From: Kineosporia succinea
GTDB lineage: Bacteria > Actinomycetota > Actinomycetes > Actinomycetales > Kineosporiaceae
Length of the DNA stretch: 64,000 bases
Direction: 5' to 3'
NCBI RefSeq assembly: GCF_030811555.1
Contig: NZ_JAUSQZ010000001.1
Span: forward strand, 992,001-1,056,000
Shown here in pieces: positions 59,937-64,000 of the stretch (its first letter is position 1; the number at the start of each line of letters is the position of its first letter). A program made the translations under genes and the position numbers. The notes beneath the pieces are model-generated. The model worked only from the letters and a program-made list of their open reading frames with translations. It did not search any database and had not been told where the DNA came from.

Positions 59937-60692
59937 GTGCGGAGAGCGGAACGGCTGAGCGCGATCCTCGACCAGGTGCGCGCGGAGGGCAGCGTCGACG
60001 TCGGCGACCTGTCCACATCCCTCGGGATCTCCGGCGCCACGGTGCGCCGCGACCTGCAGTCGCTGGCCCAGAACCGGCTGCTGGTGCGCACCCGCGGCGG
60101 TGCCATGTCGAACGATGTCGGCGACGAGCTGCCCTCCCGCATCAAGGCCTCCCGCTTCCACACGGAGAAGCGGCGCATCGGTGAGGCCGCCGCCGCACTG
60201 GTGCCCGAGGGTGCGGTTGTCGGCCTCACCGGTGGCAGCACCGCCCTGGAGGTCGCACGCCAGCTGGCCCGGCGGCGCGGCGTCACGATCGTCACCAATG
60301 CCATCGACATCGCCGGCGAGCTGGTCGGCAACTCCGGCCTGCGCGTGGTTGTGATCGGCGGAATCCTGCGCTCGTCGCAGGAACTCGTGGGCCCGGCGGC
60401 CGAGGCCATGCTCTCGAACTACCACCTCGACATCGCCTTCATCGGCGTCGACGGCCTCACCCCCGACGAGGGTTGCACCACCTATGACGAGATGGAGGCC
60501 CAGACCGACCTGGCCTTCCTGCGTCGCGCCCGCCGCAGTGTGGTCATCGCCGACTCCTCCAAGCTCGGCCGGGTCACCTTCGCCCGCATCAGCCCCCTGT
60601 CTGCCGTCAGTGACGTGGTGACCGACTCGGGCGCCGAGCCCGGCGCACTCGAGGCCCTGGCCGCAACCGGGGTTCAGGTCACCGCGGTCTGA
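59937..60692 (+). CDS. DeoR-family transcriptional regulator
   Basis: 251 residues. HTH at the N-terminus (RRAERLSAILDQVRAEGSVDVGDLSTSLGISGATVRRDLQSLA, in linked parts) and a C-terminal sugar-phosphate sensor domain (VGLTGGSTALEVARQLA, VTIVTNAIDIAGELV, VVIGGILRSSQELVGPAA, DIAFIGVDGLTPDEGCTT). It likely represses the divergent sugar operon in the absence of a phosphosugar. The GTG at 59937-59939 gives a usual DeoR N-terminus (VRRAERLSAIL) and fits a leaderless promoter; an upstream ATG is less likely. Confidence 0.9.
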   Translation: MRRAERLSAILDQVRAEGSVDVGDLSTSLGISGATVRRDLQSLAQNRLLVRTRGGAMSNDVGDELPSRIKASRFHTEKRRIGEAAAALVPEGAVVGLTGGSTALEVARQLARRRGVTIVTNAIDIAGELVGNSGLRVVVIGGILRSSQELVGPAAEAMLSNYHLDIAFIGVDGLTPDEGCTTYDEMEAQTDLAFLRRARRSVVIADSSKLGRVTFARISPLSAVSDVVTDSGAEPGALEALAATGVQVTAV

Positions 60693-60749
60693 CAGCCCCG
60701 CAGCTCCTCGCACCGCCAGGCGTGAACTCGGGCCAATAGGGCCTATCCA

Positions 60750-60779
60750 TTGACATGCGGTGTCTCGGGCACTCATCAT
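60750..60779 (+). promoter_or_regulatory. Promoter of the DUF2291-rbsA-rbsC operon
   Basis: TTGACA (60750-60755), 18-base spacer, CATCAT (60774-60779). The expected start point falls on the ATG at 60786, so this transcript may be leaderless. Confidence 0.45.
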
Positions 60780-60785
60780 CGAGCC

Positions 60786-61490
60786 ATGTCCAATCAGCGC
60801 CGAATGGATATTCACACGCGGTTTGCCGGTAACCGCGGAGTGCTGCGGTCTGCCCGGTGGGGTGCGGCGGTCGCTGTTCTGGCCCTGACCACCGCCTGCT
60901 CCCACGTTCCCGGCGTCTACACGATCGAGAGCAGGAGCGACGCCCAGGCCGCCGCGAACCGCGACGTGTTCGACCCGGCCGCATACGTCGACGGCGTCTG
61001 GGACTCGAAAGTCGTTCCCGCACTCACGAAGGCGACCGACGCGTCTGTCGTTGTCGCGGCGATCGGCGAAGACCCGGACGCGGCAGGTGAGCGGTACGGA
61101 CACCGACCGGGAGTCGGCGGACCGTTCTCGTACCTGGTCAAGGGCACGGGCACGGTGACGAAGGTGGACGACGGCAGTGCCACGACCCCTCTGACCGTGC
61201 GGCTCGAGGGCACCGACGACGACGTGAACATCGGCACCGGCCAGGTGATCGCGGGCACCGCCCTGCGCGACGCGGTGGGCTTCATCAGCTTCAGCGACTT
61301 CAGCAACCAGCTCGACTACGCCGACGTGGCCACGCAGCTCAACGACCGGGTGCGCTCCGACGTGCTCGATCATCTGCCCACCGACCGGAAAGAGCTGGAG
61401 GGCAAGCAGATCACGTTCAGCGGGGCGTTCTCTTCGCTGGTGCCGGGAACGGCGATGATCGTGCCGGTCACGCTCGAGGTGACGCCGTGA
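60786..61490 (+). CDS. DUF2291-family lipoprotein
   Basis: 234 residues. Signal peptide with lipobox LTTAC. The mature part has DPAAYVDGVWDSKVVPAL, FSYLVKGTGTVTKV and QITFSGAFSSL, features of DUF2291, a periplasmic lipoprotein family found with ribose-type ABC importers. The function is unknown. The ATG at 60786 has no ribosome site. Its stop overlaps the ATPase gene by 4 bases, so they form one operon. Confidence 0.82.
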   Translation: MSNQRRMDIHTRFAGNRGVLRSARWGAAVAVLALTTACSHVPGVYTIESRSDAQAAANRDVFDPAAYVDGVWDSKVVPALTKATDASVVVAAIGEDPDAAGERYGHRPGVGGPFSYLVKGTGTVTKVDDGSATTPLTVRLEGTDDDVNIGTGQVIAGTALRDAVGFISFSDFSNQLDYADVATQLNDRVRSDVLDHLPTDRKELEGKQITFSGAFSSLVPGTAMIVPVTLEVTP

Positions 61491-63013
61491 GCTCCGCGAT
61501 TCTGCGGGCCGAGAGCATCAGCAAGAACTACGGCGGTGTGCACGCCCTGCATGACGTCACGTTCGAGGCCCACCAGGGCCGGGTCAACGTGCTCGTCGGC
61601 GAGAACGGCGCGGGCAAGTCGACGCTGATGAAGATTCTCTGCGGTGCCGAACAGCCCACCTCGGGAACGATTCTGCTGAACGGAGAGCCGGTCGACATCG
61701 GCGGCCCCCGCACCGCCATGTCGCTGGGCATCGGAATCATCCATCAGGAGCTCAGCCTCTTTCCCAACCTGTCGATCGCCGAAAACCTCTTCGCCGGAAA
61801 GGAACTGAAGTCACGCGGCTTCAGCGACCTCAAGACCCAGCGCCCCCGGGCCCACGCCGTGCTCGAGCGCCTCGGCCAGGGCCACCTGAATCCCGACCGC
61901 CTGGTCGGCGAACTCCCCATCGGACAGCAGCAACTCGTCGAGATCGCCCGCGTGCTGCTGGAAGACGTCCGCATCCTGATCATGGACGAACCCACCTCGG
62001 CCCTGTCGAACCACGAGGTGGAAATCCTGTTCACGGTGATCGGCGACCTGCTGCGCGACGACGTCACGATCATCTACATCTCGCACAAGCTCGACGAGTT
62101 CCGGCGCATCGGAGATCACGTGACCGTGCTGCGCGACGGGCGCCTGGTGGCCCACGAGTCGATGGAACACACCGACACGGCCTGGATCGTGCGGCAGATG
62201 GTTGGCCGCGACCCCGAAAGCCTGTTCACCCGAAACCACTCCCCCCTCGGTGAAACCCTGCTCGAGGTAGATCATCTCACGATTCCCGGACCGCGAAGAC
62301 CAATCGTGGACGACGTGTCACTCCGCGTGCGCGCGGGTGAGGTCGTCGGCATCTACGGCCTGATGGGAGCCGGCCGCACGGAGCTGATGGAAGCCCTGAT
62401 GGGGCTGCGGGCAACCTCTTCCGGCACCGTCACGGTCAAGGGACGCCCCGAGCCGAAGGCCACCGTGCGCGCCCGGCTCGCCGCCGGGCTGGCCCTGGTG
62501 CCGGAGGACCGGCAGCGCGACGGCCTGGTTCAGACCCTGTCGGTACGCGACAACATCGTGCTCTCGATCATCGGCCGTCTCACCCGGGGCGGGTTGTTCC
62601 GGCGCGGCGCGCAGACGCGGGCGGCCCGGGCCAAGGTCGACGAACTGGCCATCAAGGTGGGCGATCTCGGCCTGGCGGTGACCTCACTGAGCGGCGGCAA
62701 CCAGCAGAAGGTGGTCCTGGCCCGGGCCATGCTCACCGACCCGGTGGTGCTGCTGCTCGACGAGCCGACCCGGGGTGTGGACGTCGGCGCGAAGAGCCAG
62801 ATCGCCGAGGAGATGGCCGGTCTCGCCGAGGCCGGGTTCGGCGTGCTGTTCATCTCCTCGGAGCTGGCCGAGGTCGTCGCGATCGCCGACCGGGTGCTGG
62901 TGATGGCCGCGGGCCGGCTGACCGCGGAGTTCGACGCCGACTCGATCACCGAGCAGGCCCTGGTGACGGCCTCTTCCAGCCAGAGCGTTCCTGACCAGGA
63001 GGTCTCGTCATGA
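61487..63013 (+). CDS. Sugar ABC transporter ATP-binding protein, RbsA/MglA type
   Basis: 508 residues with two ABC domains. Domain 1: VGENGAGKSTLMKIL, VGELPIGQQQLVEIARVL, ILIMDEPTSALS. Domain 2: VGIYGLMGAGRTELMEAL (a degenerate P-loop, as in the family), VTSLSGGNQQKVVLARAML and VLLLDEPTRGVDVGAKSQI. It energises uptake of a pentose or hexose. The GTG start overlaps the DUF2291 stop, and the permease start overlaps its stop by 4 bases. Confidence 0.95.
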   Translation: MSSAILRAESISKNYGGVHALHDVTFEAHQGRVNVLVGENGAGKSTLMKILCGAEQPTSGTILLNGEPVDIGGPRTAMSLGIGIIHQELSLFPNLSIAENLFAGKELKSRGFSDLKTQRPRAHAVLERLGQGHLNPDRLVGELPIGQQQLVEIARVLLEDVRILIMDEPTSALSNHEVEILFTVIGDLLRDDVTIIYISHKLDEFRRIGDHVTVLRDGRLVAHESMEHTDTAWIVRQMVGRDPESLFTRNHSPLGETLLEVDHLTIPGPRRPIVDDVSLRVRAGEVVGIYGLMGAGRTELMEALMGLRATSSGTVTVKGRPEPKATVRARLAAGLALVPEDRQRDGLVQTLSVRDNIVLSIIGRLTRGGLFRRGAQTRAARAKVDELAIKVGDLGLAVTSLSGGNQQKVVLARAMLTDPVVLLLDEPTRGVDVGAKSQIAEEMAGLAEAGFGVLFISSELAEVVAIADRVLVMAAGRLTAEFDADSITEQALVTASSSQSVPDQEVSS

Positions 63014-64000
63014 GCGACACCGACGTCGCGACGCCGGTCGTGAAGCCCGGCCCGGCGCCGCGGCGGGCGGGCAGAACCGCCCGGCTCGCCCTGCTCCTGC
63101 TGCGAGGCCGCACGGTGATCGTGCTGATCGCGCTCATGATCCTTTTCGGCTCGATCTCCGGCGAGTACCTCAGCTCCGGAAACCTGATCCTGATGACCAA
63201 ACACGTGGCCATCAACGCCATCCTGGCCATCGGCGTCACGTTCGTCATCCTGACCGGCGGCATCGACCTGTCCGTCGGTTCCATCGCAGGCCTGGCCAGC
63301 ATGATCTGCGGCGGCCTGCTCTTCACCGGCCTGGCCCTGCCCGGCGGTTCCACGATGTTCCTGTCGGTCGGGGCGGTGATCCTGGCCGGCGTCGTGGTGG
63401 GCGCCCTGGTCGGCTGGGTCAACGGGGTGCTGATCACCCGGTTCAAGGTCGCGCCGTTCATCGCCACACTCGGCATGCTCTACGTGGCAAGGGGTTTCGC
63501 CCAGCTGCGCAGCAACGGCGGCACCTACCCGAACCTGGCCGGCACGCCGGGACGCGGCAACACCGGGTTCCACGTCATCGGGGTGGACGAGTGGCTGGGC
63601 ATCCCGGTCGCCGTCTGGATCATGATCGCGGTGGCCGTGGCGGCCATCGTCGTGACCACGCGCACCCCGTTCGGCCGCCGGGTCTACGCCGTCGGCGGCA
63701 ACGAGCGGGCGGCCGAGCTGGCGGGCATCCGCACCGGCCGGATCAAGATCGCGGTCTACATGATCAGCGGGGCCTGCGCCGCCCTCGCCGGCCTGCTGCT
63801 CACCTCCGAACTCGGCGCCGCCTACCCCGACACCGCCACCACCTACGAGCTGAACGCCATCGCGGCGGCGGTTCTCGGCGGCACGGCCCTGTCGGGAGGA
63901 CGCGGCACGATCGCCGGCACGGTGCTCGGCGCGTTCGTCATCGGCTTTCTTGCGGACGGGCTGGTGCTCGTCGGCGTCTCGACCTTCTGGCAGTCGGTGG
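63010..64000 (+). CDS. Ribose-type ABC transporter permease, 3' end beyond window
   Basis: 330 residues seen; the frame is open at the window end. It resembles RbsC: about eight membrane segments, GVTFVILTGGIDLSVGSIAGLAS, PFIATLGMLYVARG, VYAVGGNERAAELAGIRT and AAAVLGGTALSGGRGTI. It forms the channel for the RbsA-type ATPase. The ATG overlaps the upstream stop. A substrate-binding protein is expected to the right of the window. Confidence 0.93.
   Translation, partial: MSDTDVATPVVKPGPAPRRAGRTARLALLLLRGRTVIVLIALMILFGSISGEYLSSGNLILMTKHVAINAILAIGVTFVILTGGIDLSVGSIAGLASMICGGLLFTGLALPGGSTMFLSVGAVILAGVVVGALVGWVNGVLITRFKVAPFIATLGMLYVARGFAQLRSNGGTYPNLAGTPGRGNTGFHVIGVDEWLGIPVAVWIMIAVAVAAIVVTTRTPFGRRVYAVGGNERAAELAGIRTGRIKIAVYMISGACAALAGLLLTSELGAAYPDTATTYELNAIAAAVLGGTALSGGRGTIAGTVLGAFVIGFLADGLVLVGVSTFWQSV

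Overview
This window is high-GC DNA from a chromosome of an actinomycete. The indicators are strong GC bias at third codon positions, frequent GTG starts and ATGA/GTGA gene overlaps. The gene content agrees: a CobN plus ChlI/ChlD-type cobaltochelatase, a CysG/CobA fusion, an Scr1/WhiJ-like regulatory locus, a TIGR03086 protein and paired dynamin-like GTPases. I cannot name the genus from the sequence. No prophage, insertion sequence, integrase or CRISPR array is visible.

Layout. 1-5560: the N-terminal part of a GH63-type glucosidase, then a SWIM zinc-finger protein overlapping an SNF2 helicase. 5591-24596: a late aerobic cobalamin block. A cobalamin riboswitch leads rightward into cobN. On the minus strand lie cobD/cbiB-cobQ and, behind a second riboswitch, chlID-cobO-cobB-cobC-(repeat-rich gap)-cobT-cysG, ending in a geranylgeranyl-reductase-like flavoprotein. 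An AraC regulator and a TIGR03086 protein sit inside this block, and ssb lies upstream of it. 24848-30333: two GTPases, one with a very long disordered N-terminus. 30823-33516: tRNA-Arg and a convergent GGDEF/EAL pair. 33722-42494: a PPOX flavoprotein, a SigG-like ECF sigma factor, a coiled-coil protein, an unrecognised 615-residue protein, UbiA, a phosphoesterase, two duplicated tRNA-Lys units, oligoribonuclease and PrsW. 42505-45704: an Scr1/WhiJ-like locus made of DUF397, an XRE/DUF5753 regulator broken by a frameshift, an ATPase and a DUF574 methyltransferase, with perfect palindromes between divergent genes. 45861-54423: an Lrp-type effector domain, then a divergent catabolic locus. 54445-64000: a sugar-uptake operon (binding protein, two permeases, GH4, sugar kinase), a DeoR regulator, and the start of a ribose-type ABC importer.

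The most interesting region is 46139-54423. Two divergent operons encode a BCCT (betaine-type) transporter, flavin reductase, luciferase-like monooxygenase, aldehyde dehydrogenase, alpha/beta hydrolase, tautomerase, two DUF1185 proteins, an ester-cyclase-like protein and a GntR regulator. The enzyme classes match the trigonelline ring-cleavage pathway known from Acinetobacter (TgnA-D), with extra genes. Good divergent promoters and repeated CTTGCAT sites control the locus.

A second theme is leaderless expression. At least eight genes start 6-7 bases after a TANNNT -10 element with no Shine-Dalgarno sequence.
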